Shown here piece after piece: positions 44,506-53,010 of a DNA stretch of 62,514 bases. Within the stretch, counting starts at the first letter, position 1; each line of letters opens with the position of its first letter. This DNA comes from Bacteroidota bacterium (GTDB lineage: Bacteria > Bacteroidota > Bacteroidia > Bacteroidales > WCHB1-69): contig WQTS01000136.1 in the NCBI GenBank assembly GCA_009786185.1, positions 1 through 62,514 on the forward strand, written 5' to 3'. The translations under genes and the position numbers were made by a program. Below the pieces are notes generated by a model. The model was not told the DNA's origin and did no database searches. It worked only from the letters and a program-made list of their open reading frames with translations.

Positions 44506-45810
44506 TTACTTTTTTCGAAAATAAATCTCTACCGGAACACCCGAAAAATCCCACCTCTCCCGTATTCTGTTTTCTAAAAACCGTTTGTAGTCTTCACGCA
44601 CATATTGAGGAAGGTTGCAAAAAAAAGCAAATGCCGGAAAAGGCGTGGGAAGTTGCGTTATAAATTTAATTTTCACCATTTTGTCTTTAACCACCGGAGG
44701 GGGTTGGTTTTTGATAATGGGCAGCAACGTGTCGTTTAATTCCGAAGTAGAGATTCTGCGCTGCCTGTTTCCATAAACGGCTACCGCAGTTTCCAACACT
44801 TTGAAAATACGTTGTTTATTAATTACGGAAGTAAAAATAACCGGTACATCGCTAAATGGGGCAAGTCGTTTTTTAATTAACTCTTCATATTCTTTGTGGG
44901 TTTTGTGGTCTTTTTCTACCAAATCCCATTTATTCATTACAACCACTACGCCTTTGCGATTTCGTGCAGCCAAACTGAAAATGGTAATATCTTGTGCATC
45001 GAAACCTTCTGAGGCATCGCACATTAAAATACACACATCACTGTTTTCTATGGCGCGAACGGCGCGCATAACGGAGTAGAACTCTAAATTTTCCTCCACT
45101 TTTTTCTTTTTGCGTAATCCGGCGGTGTCTACCAAATAAAAATCGAAGCCAAAACTATTGAAACGGGTGTAAATCGAATCGCGGGTGGTGCCGGCGAGCG
45201 GGGTAACGATACTTTGCTCTTTTCCGAGAAAAGTGTTGATAATGGAAGATTTACCCACGTTAGGCTTGCCCACGATCGTAATTCTCGGAAGCTCTTCGTC
45301 GTAAGCATCTTCTTCTTTAGAAAAATGCTTAACGATTTCATCTAAAAGATCGCCGGTGCCGCTACCTGAAATTGCTGAAATGGGGAAAATATATTCAAAT
45401 CCCAGTGCATAAAATTCGGTATGGTCTAAAAAATTTGTAGGACTATCTATTTTATTTACAACTAAATAAAACGGCTTTTTCGATTTTCGCAACATTTTCG
45501 CAACGTCTTCATCTAAAGGTGTTAAGCCTTCGCGACCATCCACCATAAAAATGATTACATCCGCTTCATCTAATGCCAGCGCCACTTGTTTTCGGATTTC
45601 AGATTCAAAAATATCATCTGAACCTACCACATAGCCGCCGGTATCAATTACCGAAAATTCATAGCCGTTCCAGTCTGATTTTCCGTAATTTCTGTCGCGT
45701 GTAACGCCGGCAATTGAATCTACAATGGCTTCACGTGTTTGTGTTAAACGGTTGAAAAGTGTTGATTTTCCAACATTTGGAGTTCCTACTAAGGCTACGA
45801 TATTTCCCAT
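44506..45810 (-). CDS. der: Ribosome-assembly GTPase Der (EngA)
   Basis: The 434-residue protein has two tandem GTPase domains: VGTPNVGKSTLFNRL with DTGG and NKID, then VGKPNVGKSSIINTF with DTAGLRKKKK and NKWD, and a KH-like C-terminal domain ending VEIYFRKK. It is needed for 50S ribosome maturation. It marks the backbone boundary of the second cassette-like block. Confidence 0.97.
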   Translation of the reverse strand: MGNIVALVGTPNVGKSTLFNRLTQTREAIVDSIAGVTRDRNYGKSDWNGYEFSVIDTGGYVVGSDDIFESEIRKQVALALDEADVIIFMVDGREGLTPLDEDVAKMLRKSKKPFYLVVNKIDSPTNFLDHTEFYALGFEYIFPISAISGSGTGDLLDEIVKHFSKEEDAYDEELPRITIVGKPNVGKSSIINTFLGKEQSIVTPLAGTTRDSIYTRFNSFGFDFYLVDTAGLRKKKKVEENLEFYSVMRAVRAIENSDVCILMCDASEGFDAQDITIFSLAARNRKGVVVVMNKWDLVEKDHKTHKEYEELIKKRLAPFSDVPVIFTSVINKQRIFKVLETAVAVYGNRQRRISTSELNDTLLPIIKNQPPPVVKDKMVKIKFITQLPTPFPAFAFFCNLPQYVREDYKRFLENRIRERWDFSGVPVEIYFRKK

Positions 45811-45833
45811 AGTTTGTTATTATAATTGATTGG

Positions 45834-45841
45834 CAAAGATA
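45834..45841 (-). promoter_or_regulatory. -7 box for der
   Basis: On the reverse strand TATCTTTG matches TAnnTTTG 24 nt before the ATG. No clear -33 is seen. Confidence 0.45.
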
Positions 45842-45933
45842 TAGGAAAAATTTGTGTTGAGGTTTTTTAGTGCGAAGATGCGGAGCGCACAAAGGGGTAC
45901 GGATTTATCTTCCAAATTCCCACAAAACTTTCA

Positions 45934-45974
45934 GCGGGCATACACCCCCGCTTGCGTGAAATCGTTCGTTATCG
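45934..45974. repeat. Truncated attC-like element at the end of array B
   Basis: GCGGGCATACACCCCCGCTT runs to CGTTCGTTATCG and then GGCAGCC, the right arm and flank of the element family. The left arm is missing. It is 13 bp past the stop of the lipoprotein at 45987 and adjoins der, so it forms the downstream border of the block. Confidence 0.5.
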
Positions 45975-45986
45975 GCAGCCCATTTT

Positions 45987-46913
45987 TTAACCAGGGTCTT
46001 CACTTCTATATTCCATTTTTACGATTAAGTTATTGTTGTCATAATGTAGAACTAAGTAGTCAGACTCTCCATCGCCAACAATGTGTACAATGCCATTTTT
46101 ACCTTGATTTTCGTAGTTTGGTATTTCAAATCTACTCCAATTTTCAACTTGCTCTTTCAATTTGAAATTCAAATAAAATTCTGTTGGTTCTTTTTTCTCG
46201 CACGCCCAACCATCTCCATCATTCTTTACTTTTAGTTTGAGAATCTTGTCTATTTCAAAAGGCGATAAATTCGCTTTTTCTCCGTCAGTTGAGCCATCAC
46301 ATCTATTGTCTTTGTGATAAATGAATGTCCAATTATCACTAAAAAACAATTGCAATTTCTTGCCATTCATAAGTTGTTTTAGAAAATTCTCTGCTGAATG
46401 CAAATATTGAGTTTCATTTTGGATTGTTCCCGTAGAAGAAAATATAATTTTATCGCCACTTACCCAATTATTGTCTTTGTCCCACTCACCCGAACAATCA
46501 GACTGCATTGTTTCAATCACTTTGGCATTTTCTATGTCTATTATGACGCAAAAATAAATTTCGTGTAATATTTTTTCTTCTACACCTTCCACATAGCCTT
46601 TGGCAATGTTGTCAATAACCGCATATTTTTTATTGGGGGAAACATTAACATATAGGTCACTGCCATTTTCAATAAAAAAATCCTGAATTTTCAATGTGTC
46701 ATTTTTGCTAAAATACACGATATGTGGCTCGTACCATAATTCCATTTCCTTGTCGTATCGCAAATACAAAATTCCGTGCGTTTCGGACAATTTAATGAGC
46801 GTGTCTTGCTGACAAACTGAATTATTTTCGTTTCCTGTCTGCTTTTTAGTTGCATATCTACAACTACTTGCGATTAACGCAAAAATGCTTAAGATGATTA
46901 CTATTTTTCTCAC
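45987..46913 (-). CDS. Predicted lipoprotein, unknown function
   Basis: I take a GTG start at 46913 (308 residues) because it aligns with the ATG of the neighbouring cassette gene at 47755: MRKIVIILSIFALIASSC against MRKIVTILSILAFLVNSC. The cysteine is a lipobox. The mature part has DTLKIQDFFIENG, YDVN-like beta strands, and HKDNRCDGSTDGEKANL near residue 210. No family is recognised. A -7 box (TATCTTTG, 46930-46937 reverse) lies just upstream. Confidence 0.62.
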   Translation of the reverse strand: MRKIVIILSIFALIASSCRYATKKQTGNENNSVCQQDTLIKLSETHGILYLRYDKEMELWYEPHIVYFSKNDTLKIQDFFIENGSDLYVNVSPNKKYAVIDNIAKGYVEGVEEKILHEIYFCVIIDIENAKVIETMQSDCSGEWDKDNNWVSGDKIIFSSTGTIQNETQYLHSAENFLKQLMNGKKLQLFFSDNWTFIYHKDNRCDGSTDGEKANLSPFEIDKILKLKVKNDGDGWACEKKEPTEFYLNFKLKEQVENWSRFEIPNYENQGKNGIVHIVGDGESDYLVLHYDNNNLIVKMEYRSEDPG

Positions 46914-46998
46914 TATCAAATTTTTTCTGCAAAGATATTGTTTTTTCTTCTACTTTTCAAGTTTCGCTGTCATTGTCCCGTTGCGCTGTCCGCCGCTT

Positions 46999-47016
46999 GC
47001 CGATAACGGGGTGGCG
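46999..47016. repeat. Truncated attC-like element, left end only
   Basis: GCCGATAACGGGGTGGCG is the left end of an element, preceded by the conserved flank GCGCTGTCCGCCGCTT, and then the sequence leaves the family. It separates two lipoprotein genes whose N-terminal coding sequences are related. Confidence 0.5.
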
Positions 47017-47056
47017 TTTTTATCACTCTTCCTTTTTCATCTTTTTTCATTTCTTT

Positions 47057-47755
47057 TTATGGTAAGAAAATTGGTATTATAAGCAATTTGTTATTTTCGT
47101 CTTTCCAACGCACCCAATAACGGTCTATTATAATCTCATCTGCTGTTTCCGCTTTCACATAAACCCAATTGCCTTCTACCTTTTCCACGATTAACGCATA
47201 CTCAGTATTATCTTCACGCTGTTCAATGAAGTCTGAATGAATATCTTTTTCCATATAAACAATGTCAGCGAGAATACAAGTGGTGTTGCCTTTCAGTAAG
47301 TCTTCCCAAGTATAAAAATTGAACTCACTTTTATTAACCCAAACTGTCATTTCGGTATTGGCTCGTATTTCATACCAATTTTCTGAAATTTCAACAACTG
47401 TCATATGTTCGGGTTTCCAAAACAGAGGTATCAAAAAATCCTGTGTCTTTATATTTTTTATTTCTATTTTTTGCATACTTATTGTATCTACAATCAATTG
47501 AAAATGAACACCTTTTGCACTTACAACACCTAAACCGATACAATCTATATTCTTATAATATTCCATACTTTCAAATGAGTATCCATAATTTTCAAAGAAA
47601 TGCAAATATTTTTCGCGCAATTTGCTTTCTAAATCACTTTTTTCGGATATGTCTTGTTGCGTTTCTACAATATTTTTGTGTTGTTTATTCGTCGCTTGTC
47701 CACAACTGTTTACAAGGAATGCAAGAATGCTTAAAATGGTTACTATTTTTCTCAT
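47057..47755 (-). CDS. Predicted lipoprotein with SH3-like C-terminus
   Basis: The 232-residue product has a lipobox signal MRKIVTILSILAFLVNSCGQ. The middle (WYEIRANTEMTVWVNKSEF) has the rhythm of a bacterial SH3 domain, followed by EKVEGNWVYVKAETADEIII with WVRWKDENNKLLIIPIF, a pattern common in SH3-like lipoproteins of Bacteroidota. Its N-terminal coding sequence resembles that of the gene downstream. It sits 74 bp after the element at 47829-47955. Confidence 0.62.
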   Translation of the reverse strand: MRKIVTILSILAFLVNSCGQATNKQHKNIVETQQDISEKSDLESKLREKYLHFFENYGYSFESMEYYKNIDCIGLGVVSAKGVHFQLIVDTISMQKIEIKNIKTQDFLIPLFWKPEHMTVVEISENWYEIRANTEMTVWVNKSEFNFYTWEDLLKGNTTCILADIVYMEKDIHSDFIEQREDNTEYALIVEKVEGNWVYVKAETADEIIIDRYWVRWKDENNKLLIIPIFLP

Positions 47756-47828
47756 TGTATATTTTTTTTTGATTTTTCATTGTCATTTTTTTCGTATTTT
47801 CTTGTCTCACTGCGCTGTTCACCGCTTG

Positions 47829-47955
47829 CCGATAACGTGGCGGCATATTGCCGTAGTTGCGGCTTCCCAGCACACTTTCAACGCGAGCAAATATTTGATT
47901 TAGCATATTTATCCCGCGAGGCACTGCCGCAATTATGGCAATATGCTCGTTAGGC
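47829..47955. repeat. attC-like structured element, copy 8
   Basis: The 127-bp unit runs from CCGATAACG to CGTTAGGC; the latter fits the integron consensus GTTRRRY. The arms GCATATTGCCGTAGTTGCGGC and GCCGCAATTATGGCAATATGC are inverted with two mismatches. CAACGCGAGC is internal. The flank CACTGCGCTGTTCACCGCTT precedes it. Confidence 0.75.
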
Positions 47956-47964
47956 GGTCGTGCT

Positions 47965-48588
47965 TCACTGTTTCCATTTTTTAGATTTATCTTTTTTGGG
48001 CGAAACTGTTGGCCAAGTTACGCTATATGCACCTTTTCTAAAAAAAGTTACGCCTGCACTTTCTGATTTAAAATTCTTTATCCATTGAACTCTTTTATTT
48101 TCCGGATTAGATTGAACGATGCTGTCTGGAATTACAAAACAATATTCGTTTTCTGACCAACTAATACTTATAAAATGTCTACCATCATACTCCGTCCATT
48201 TATCTTGATTCGTTTCAATAGTATCTAAATTATTTTCAAAAAAGAAATTAATGAGTGAATCAGTTGTTTTGTATTCCTTCGCTATTGCAACCGACGGCTC
48301 TATTGGAGTAGGATTTTCCGATTTAATACTGAGAAATATTAAATAAGATTGTCCTTTCTTTTTCCAACATACTTTGCCATATCCAATTAAATCCTTAGTA
48401 TATATCCAATGACTATAAATCACGATAGTGTCTATTCCCGATTTTCGTAAACTTTCTCTAATATGAAATAGTTTTTTATCAATTGGAAAATCCGAAATAC
48501 TATCTCCACAAAGATTGATTTGTCCTTGGGCGGTATAAAAGAGTGATGCCGCAAACAATGTCAAGAAGATGTTTTTCAAATTTCTCAT
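47965..48588 (-). CDS. Exported protein of unknown function
   Basis: From the ATG at 48588 the product has 207 residues, with a signal peptide MRNLKNIFLTLFAASLFYTA followed by QGQ. An upstream extension to 48657 lies in the repeat flank and is rejected. The mature region has RESLRKSGIDTIVIYSHWIY and WVN-like beta strands and ends with a basic tail (KKDKSKKWKQ). No family is recognised. Its stop is 10 bp from the repeat element, and its start is 58 bp after the leader junction. Confidence 0.6.
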   Translation of the reverse strand: MRNLKNIFLTLFAASLFYTAQGQINLCGDSISDFPIDKKLFHIRESLRKSGIDTIVIYSHWIYTKDLIGYGKVCWKKKGQSYLIFLSIKSENPTPIEPSVAIAKEYKTTDSLINFFFENNLDTIETNQDKWTEYDGRHFISISWSENEYCFVIPDSIVQSNPENKRVQWIKNFKSESAGVTFFRKGAYSVTWPTVSPKKDKSKKWKQ

Positions 48589-48640
48589 TTTTTTCAATAT
48601 ATAATTTCGTTGTATCCGATGTCCTGTCCCTGCATGACGC

Positions 48641-48678
48641 CTAACACCTAAATACACGCAAAAATATTGTTTTTAATC
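48641..48678 (-). promoter_or_regulatory. Array leader B with conserved -7-like box
   Basis: TAAATACACGCAAAAATAT followed by TGTTTTTAATC (48649-48678) repeats the leader at 10635-10663 with one substitution and one inserted base. It adjoins CCTAAC and the flank CATGACG. On the minus strand TATTTTTG (48659-48666) is a -7-like box pointing into the array. The remaining bases up to 48943 hold no gene that I can see. Confidence 0.5.
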
Positions 48679-48943
48679 CAGATTTCGAAATTTTCATTTA
48701 GTTTTTGTAGAGATAGATTGAAAAATTCAATAAGGTTATGGGTATATGCGCGTAATCTTTTGCTACTAAGGTCGTTTTGTTGTTGCATAAGATGAAAATA
48801 AGGTTTTGTCCCGCGAATTTGCAAGTTTCAATAATATTGGCTGAAAGCCATAACCGTTTCAAAACTTGCGCCTCGGTGAGTCTCCGCGTCTCTGTGCTGA
48901 AAAAATTTTATTTTCGCCTTACAAAATAACTAAGCACTAAATA

Positions 48944-49711
48944 ATGTTCTCCATTTCAAACATTTCCTATTGCTATCAAAAAGATAATGTTTTAAAAGAT
49001 GTGTCTTTTGAGCTAAAAAAAGGAGATTATTGCGCCATAATCGGACCCAACGGCTCAGGAAAAACCACTTTGTTACATATTTTATCCGGTGCGTTGAAAA
49101 AGCAGGAAGGAGAGGTTTATATTTTAGGTAAAAAAATTGAAAATTACGATGTTAGAGCATTAGCAAAGCAAATTTCCGTAGTGCCGCAGCGCAGTGAGCC
49201 GGTATATCATTTTTCAGTCTTTGATATGGTGATGTTTGGGCGACATCCTTACCAAACGCGATGGAATACTTACAATCCTGATGATGAAGAGATTGTAGTT
49301 GATGCTTTAAAAAAAACAAATCTGCTTTCTTTAAAAGATCGCATGACCTCTCAATTAAGTGGCGGAGAGTTTCAACGCACGCTGATTGCGCGCGCCATTG
49401 CACAGCAGGCGCCGTTAATGTTGTTAGACGAACCGTTGGCAAACTTGGATATTCCGCACCAGTTTGAAATATTGGAAATTTTATCGGAGCTTAATCATGC
49501 GAAACAAACCACTATTTTAATGGTTATTCACGATGTTGCATTAGCCATGCAAGCGATTCCGAAAAGTTTGTTGTTAAAAAACGGGCGTGTTACTTATATG
49601 GGTGATACACAAGATATTTGCAGGAAAAATTTGATTTTTAATCTTTTCGATTTGGATGAAAGTTTTGAGGTAGATGCGTGGGGGAATGTGAGGCGTAATT
49701 ACCGTAAATAG
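48944..49711 (+). CDS. ABC transporter ATP-binding protein, FecE/BtuD/HmuV type
   Basis: The 255-residue ATPase has Walker A IIGPNGSGKTTLLHIL (about 31-46), signature LSGGEFQRTLIARAI and Walker B LMLLDEPLANLDI. The QISVVPQRSEPVYHFSVFDM region is typical of iron-siderophore, heme and B12 importers. No permease or binding protein adjoins it. Its 3' end overlaps the convergent AAC(3)-like gene by 74 bp. Confidence 0.85.
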   Translation: MFSISNISYCYQKDNVLKDVSFELKKGDYCAIIGPNGSGKTTLLHILSGALKKQEGEVYILGKKIENYDVRALAKQISVVPQRSEPVYHFSVFDMVMFGRHPYQTRWNTYNPDDEEIVVDALKKTNLLSLKDRMTSQLSGGEFQRTLIARAIAQQAPLMLLDEPLANLDIPHQFEILEILSELNHAKQTTILMVIHDVALAMQAIPKSLLLKNGRVTYMGDTQDICRKNLIFNLFDLDESFEVDAWGNVRRNYRK

Positions 49712-50555
49712 TTTTACCTTGCTCGGTGAGCGCTTTCATTTCATTGAAAAACAACGAAGCATCACATACGAAAAAGTTAGAGCCCCTGCAAGAAAACGAA
49801 TGGCACGCTTTTTTAGATATACTTTTGTTTATCAAATCAATAGAAATGCTATTAAACAGATTTTTTTGATAAAAAACTTCGCAGGTAATACGGTTACCGT
49901 TTGGCAAAATTACCGGTATTTGCACAGGCATTTTATGCTTGGTTTCTATCGGAAAAATATCGCGAAGCACATCTTCAATACAATGTAAAAAAGTTAAACT
50001 GACAATTTTTTCGCCCAATCCGATAATTTTTCCGTGATGCGCAAGCATTTTATAGAAAGGCGATTCCGTTCCGCACGGATAAGGATCTAAGTGATGAGTC
50101 TCGGTAAGTTCTTGCGCATTTTTCCCGATTACGCACACCGAAGCCGTGGGATGGGCGCTGCGCACCGCCTCGGGGTGCCGCCTTGCCAACTCGCTCAGCA
50201 ATCCCAATTTGCTTGGATCGTGAGTTACATCAAACACAACATCAGGTTGAGTTACATAATCTTCCGTGCGTCCGGAAAATTGCCAGCAGGGGAACAGCAA
50301 ATTTCCCTCTTCTCCTACCGTTTCCAACAAAATTTCCAGCAACCGGTATGGAGAAAAAGCGATGTTGAGTTTATCCATGGAGCTGTGTACTGCCACCGTG
50401 TCACCCTTTTTTATATGAAACTCATCCTGCAACAATCTTTTAAAATCTTTTTCTGAAAATGGAGTATAAATTTTCTTTTTGATTTGATGAAACAGTTTCG
50501 CTAATTTCCGGAACTGCTTTTCAGGCAGAATTTTATAAAGAATTTGCGTCATCAT
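49638..50555 (-). CDS. AAC(3)-family N-acetyltransferase-like protein
   Basis: The 305-residue protein has the AAC(3) blocks GDTVAVHSSMDKLNI, LLFPCWQFSGR, RSAHPTASVCVIGKNA and GTESPFYKML. Members acetylate amino groups of sugars. The partner gene at 50552, overlapping by 4 bp, is a NodB-like deacetylase, so modification of an envelope or exopolysaccharide amino-sugar is more likely than drug resistance. Confidence 0.8.
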   Translation of the reverse strand: MMTQILYKILPEKQFRKLAKLFHQIKKKIYTPFSEKDFKRLLQDEFHIKKGDTVAVHSSMDKLNIAFSPYRLLEILLETVGEEGNLLFPCWQFSGRTEDYVTQPDVVFDVTHDPSKLGLLSELARRHPEAVRSAHPTASVCVIGKNAQELTETHHLDPYPCGTESPFYKMLAHHGKIIGLGEKIVSLTFLHCIEDVLRDIFPIETKHKMPVQIPVILPNGNRITCEVFYQKNLFNSISIDLINKSISKKACHSFSCRGSNFFVCDASLFFNEMKALTEQGKTIYGNYASHSPTHLPQNFHPNRKD

Positions 50556-51586
50556 TGTTGTATTCCGTTAAAATTATTGAAACAAATGGTATCGTCATAT
50601 TTTTCCCGCATGGTTATTACAAAATCTTTTAACAAAGCAAACGCATAATCGCCCATAGATTTAGGATGCGCAATCAGCGCCAACGAAATCTCTTTTTCTG
50701 CGGCAAATGTCTTCAAATTATAATCCAAAATTTGCATTAAATAATCCAAATTATACGTATAATTATCTACTGTAAGCATACGCGCCGAAAGTAAATTATT
50801 CAGCCTATTTATAATATTTTTAGAAAAATTAACATACAGCATGTCGCCACGATTTGCCGCACGTTCGGCATACTTTTTTAACTTGAATGTAGTGGGCATT
50901 TCAAAAAGCGACTTAGGCTTTCCTGCAACAGGAATTTCTAATATTCCGGTTTCTCCTTCTTTAGAAAAATCGCCGTCTTCAGATAGAAACCAATTGGCTT
51001 TCTTAGGCGTTTTTCTAAAATCCACCTTAAAAATAGAAGAAGCGGAAAAATAGCCTTTACAAACGGAACTGTCGTAGCGGATGCCGTTTTTGTACAAAGC
51101 CGGCAGAATGATATGGGCTTTGCGATGTAAGCTACAGCCTCCTGCTCGAAACGCATTGCATTGATAACCAGGCTTTAGTTCTTGACAAAGTGCATGTAAT
51201 TGTTGTATGCTTTGTGCAATAATCGGCTCAATTTCAACATCTTCAAAATCACCTAACGAATATTTGAAAGAAGGAATAAAAGTTCTGTTTTCAAATGTAG
51301 TATCCAACCAATGCGGATGAATATGCAATTGTACCTCATGCCCTTGTTGAAGCATTTTATGCACCTGATTTTTAAACGGTTTACAAAAAGATGCTTCTTG
51401 CCATTCTGCAAATTTAACATAGCTCAAAATATCTACGAAAAAGACAAGCGGAATTTGTAATTGTTGCGCCAAATCAAGCAGTTGTTCGGTAGGTGCAAAT
51501 AATGCATCATCGTAGCTATTTTTCACACCTCCAAGCGGAAGCTCGTAATCGAAAGTGAGTAAGAGATTTAAACGATGAAAAGGCAT
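50552..51586 (-). CDS. Polysaccharide deacetylase-like (NodB-fold) protein
   Basis: The 344-residue protein opens with the NodB motif NLLLTFDYELPLGGV, supplying the catalytic or metal Asp, and has HEVQLHIHPHWLDTTF, the H-x3-H metal motif. The C-terminal part has ALIAHPKS, a typical barrel end. It has no signal peptide. With the AAC(3)-like gene it would remove and replace N-acyl groups on a cytoplasmic or lipid-linked glycan, but that is inference. Confidence 0.78.
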   Translation of the reverse strand: MPFHRLNLLLTFDYELPLGGVKNSYDDALFAPTEQLLDLAQQLQIPLVFFVDILSYVKFAEWQEASFCKPFKNQVHKMLQQGHEVQLHIHPHWLDTTFENRTFIPSFKYSLGDFEDVEIEPIIAQSIQQLHALCQELKPGYQCNAFRAGGCSLHRKAHIILPALYKNGIRYDSSVCKGYFSASSIFKVDFRKTPKKANWFLSEDGDFSKEGETGILEIPVAGKPKSLFEMPTTFKLKKYAERAANRGDMLYVNFSKNIINRLNNLLSARMLTVDNYTYNLDYLMQILDYNLKTFAAEKEISLALIAHPKSMGDYAFALLKDFVITMREKYDDTICFNNFNGIQQ

Positions 51587-51699
51587 AAAATGAAACTGTA
51601 ATACTTAACAATTTGCGGCTTGCTTTTTAACGTTTTTTTATTGTTTTTATTTTTTTTGGCGTATCCTAAAAAATGTGTTAATCCGAAAAAATGCAATTC

Positions 51700-51732
51700 T
51701 TTGCAAGACATTTTAAAATTCGTGTATTTTTG
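51700..51732 (+). promoter_or_regulatory. Promoter of ackA
   Basis: TATTTTTG at 51725-51732 fits TAnnTTTG, and TTTG at 51700-51703 fits the -33 element with a 21-bp spacer. The ATG is 48 nt downstream. Confidence 0.6.
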
Positions 51733-51779
51733 TGAACTTAAAAATACAAACACAAATCATTAGTAAGTTATTAATTAAT

Positions 51780-52976
51780 ATGAAAATTTTAGTTTTAAAC
51801 TGCGGAAGTTCTTCCATAAAATATCAGTTAATTGACATGGAAGACAACGCTGACGTATTGACAAAAGGCATAGTAGAGCGTATTGGCATGGAGGAGGGTG
51901 ATTTTACCCACAAACCTGCTACTGGCGAAAAATATCGTTTGCATACAACAATTGAAGACCACGAAAAGGGCATTAAATTAATTTTAGAAGCATTATTGGA
52001 TGAAAATCATGGAGTAATTGCTTGTTTAGATGAAATTAAGGCAGTAGGGCACCGCGTGGCGCACGGAGGAGAATACTTCAAACACAGCATGGTGCTGGAA
52101 GAAAAAGAATTAGCAGAAATTGGAAAACTTTGTGAATTGGCGCCGTTGCACAATCCCGCCAATTTGCTCGGTATTGAAGTGATGATGAAAATGTTGCCTA
52201 AAGTAAAACAAGTGGGCGTTTTTGATACATCTTTCCATCAAACTATGCCTATAGAAGCATTTCTATACGCGATTCCCTATAAATATTACGAAAAAAATAA
52301 AATTCGTAGATACGGATTCCATGGTACCAGTCATAAATATGTAGCACAAAAAGCAGCAGCGCTATTAGGTAAAAATTATGAAGATCTGAAAATTATCACT
52401 TGTCACTTAGGAAACGGAGCTTCGGTTTGCGCCATTAAAAATGGAAAATCCGTAGCCACTTCTATGGGATTTACGCCGGTAGAGGGTTTAATTATGGGTA
52501 CCCGTTGCGGTGATTTGGATTTGGGTGCTTTGCTTTATATCGCTGAAAAAGAGAACATGGATTTTAAAGCCATGAACACGCTTATTAATAAAGATTCTGG
52601 TATAAAAGGAATTGTTGAAGGCAGCTCCGATATGCGCGAGGTGGAAGATGGCGTTGCAAGAGGCGATGAGCGCAGCATAGTTGCACTCAAAACCTACTGC
52701 TACCGCGTGAAAAAATATATTGGCGCTTATGCCGCTGCGATGAATGGCGTGGATTTGGTTGTGTTGACCGGCGGAGTAGGCGAAAACGACAGAGGCGTAA
52801 GAGAAGGAATTCTTGATAACATGCAATTCTTTGGCATTGAGTTTGACCCATCAACAAATAATATTCGCGGAACAGATCAGTTGTTGACCAAACCCGGTTG
52901 CAAAACTGCGGCTATGGTGGTTACCACCGATGAGGAATTGGTAATTGCCACCGATACATTGAATTTAGTAAGGTAA
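51780..52976 (+). CDS. ackA: Acetate kinase
   Basis: From the ATG at 51780 the protein has 398 residues, starting MKILVLNCGSSSIKYQLIDM. An upstream start at 51732 overlaps the promoter and is rejected. The family motifs GHRVAHGGEYF, RRYGFHGTSHKYVA and HLGNGASVCAIKNGKS are intact. It converts acetyl phosphate and ADP to acetate and ATP, the energy-yielding step of fermentation. The usual partner pta is not adjacent. Confidence 0.97.
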   Translation: MKILVLNCGSSSIKYQLIDMEDNADVLTKGIVERIGMEEGDFTHKPATGEKYRLHTTIEDHEKGIKLILEALLDENHGVIACLDEIKAVGHRVAHGGEYFKHSMVLEEKELAEIGKLCELAPLHNPANLLGIEVMMKMLPKVKQVGVFDTSFHQTMPIEAFLYAIPYKYYEKNKIRRYGFHGTSHKYVAQKAAALLGKNYEDLKIITCHLGNGASVCAIKNGKSVATSMGFTPVEGLIMGTRCGDLDLGALLYIAEKENMDFKAMNTLINKDSGIKGIVEGSSDMREVEDGVARGDERSIVALKTYCYRVKKYIGAYAAAMNGVDLVVLTGGVGENDRGVREGILDNMQFFGIEFDPSTNNIRGTDQLLTKPGCKTAAMVVTTDEELVIATDTLNLVR

Positions 52977-52981
52977 TACAA

Positions 52982-53009
52982 GTAGGGACGTTGCGCGCAA
53001 CGTCCCTAC
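52982..53009. repeat. 28-bp perfect palindrome between convergent genes
   Basis: GTAGGGACG and CGTCCCTAC flank TTGCGCGCAA; all bases pair. It starts 6 bp after ackA and ends 2 bp before the stop of the convergent gene, where it could act as a bidirectional terminator. Confidence 0.8.
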
Positions 53010-53010
53010 G

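Noticed and set aside
49638..50555. Aminoglycoside resistance gene
   Set aside because: AAC(3)-fold proteins are widespread, and the operon partner is a polysaccharide deacetylase, so resistance is not supported.
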